Shown: positions 63,431 to 64,000 of the stretch, piece after piece
Numbering within the stretch: position 1 is the first letter of the stretch
Layout: the number at the start of each line of letters is the position of its first letter
Assembly: GCA_012934845.2 (NCBI GenBank)
Contig: WNNJ02000983.1
Coordinates: 62,001-126,000 of the forward strand
DNA from: Pomphorhynchus laevis
Lineage: Eukaryota > Acanthocephala > Palaeacanthocephala > Echinorhynchida > Pomphorhynchidae
Direction of reading: 5' to 3'
DNA: 64,000 nucleotides
Translations under genes and position numbers: made by a program
The notes under the pieces: generated by a model
Seen by the model: the letters and a program-made list of their open reading frames with translations, nothing else
What the model was told of the DNA's origin: nothing
Databases searched by the model: none

Positions 63431-64000
63431 TAATAACGACGCTTGTAATACTTAAAATAATAATAGTTTTTTTTAAATGATGTAAAATTAATTTAACATT
63501 TTGAAGAAGGATCACTTTATGTCATCTGTAAGCCGGTTTGGCTATTATTTTTTATTTTTTTTTGAATTCATGGCACCTATAAGCAACAAAAAATCAGACA
63601 CGATAGTTTGCATCAAAAACCATCGGAAACCATTTTAGCATCAGAAAATCTATAGGGGTGCTTACAATAAAGATTTGAGAGACATGGGTAGATATTTACA
63701 TAAAATCATGTGAATTTTCTGTATTACTAAATTTTTTTAAACTTCGTAATTTTCTTGTAGACCTTCGATCAATATGCTGTTGATTAGCATACCGAAGATT
63801 TTAGATTCCTCAAGTTAAGATCGAAACATTATTTTAGTTTATTACTAAGTTTGTGATTAAAATCCATATAATGTAAAAGGAAAGGTCTCAGTCATAGACA
63901 GCTAAACTCCTAATTCAGTACTAATAAAAATATACTGAAAAGCGAAAACAGCTAAACAAACTTTTAAATCTTTTAAAAGTTTCCTGCTGTTAAATTTTTT
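63431..64000. other. Intergenic AT-rich end of window
   Basis: No gene recognised. AATAATAATAG at about 63457 might serve as a weak polyadenylation signal for the gene upstream. Confidence 0.5.

Overview
This is AT-rich nuclear DNA from an invertebrate animal. It has spliced genes, long and very short (47-52 bp) introns, AATAAA signals and a dense, nested retroelement load. I see no operons, tRNA, rRNA or CRISPR. A helminth, perhaps a nematode, is my best inference from the tiny introns and from Penelope-like elements with a C-terminal zinc/GIY-YIG-type region, but the taxon is not proven by the sequence.

Host genes are few. (1) An RRP7A-type ribosome-biogenesis gene runs on the + strand from about 19.6 to 35.2 kb. 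Its recognised exons are at 19600-19759, 27119-27247, 28021-28144, 29030-29130, 29594-29710 and 34920-35005. Its second intron holds two LINE insertions and two short repeats. Its last intron holds a 195-bp satellite array of about 15 monomers, and one monomer is split by a 229-bp identical copy of the gene's own last exon and 3'UTR, flanked by a 28-bp duplication of satellite sequence. (2) The C-terminal exon of ribosomal protein eL27 (RPL27) lies on the - strand at 48.5-48.7 kb. (3) A three-exon gene at 62783-63430 (+) encodes an unrecognised 182-residue predicted secreted protein. Its phases close exactly and it has a TATA box upstream.

Most of the rest is mobile DNA. LINE family A (I/R1-like; CCHC ORF1) lies at 0-3.6, 19.9-20.9(-) and 50.2-52.3 kb. 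LINE family B (CR1/L2-like; ORF1 with a CCCC finger, ORF2 with APE endonuclease and RT, 3' hairpin) lies at 5.2-8.9(-), 11.1-11.5, 13.9-18.2(-), 21.3-23.5, 44.1(-), 56.2-58.4 and 58.7-59.4 kb. LINE family C (jockey/CR1-like, 3' hairpin with covariation) lies at 3.9-9.05 (split by a nested B copy), 10-11.15, 18.8-19.3(-) and 24.4-26.8 kb. Two REL-endonuclease LINEs stand head to head at 38.46-40.75(-) and 41.1-43.7 kb. Penelope-like elements lie at 11.7-13.1 and 35.5-38.46 kb, and a probable end at 62.1 kb. Two broken Ty3/gypsy fossils lie at 44.5-47.6(-) and 59.4-61.5(-) kb.

A short repeat family, here called D, has at least six copies at 23.7-24.2 and 52.5-53.8 kb. At one end it carries a potential RNA pseudoknot whose differences between copies become G-U pairs in only one RNA orientation. 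This, the satellite/exon-copy arrangement, and the unrecognised secreted-protein gene are the parts most worth follow-up.
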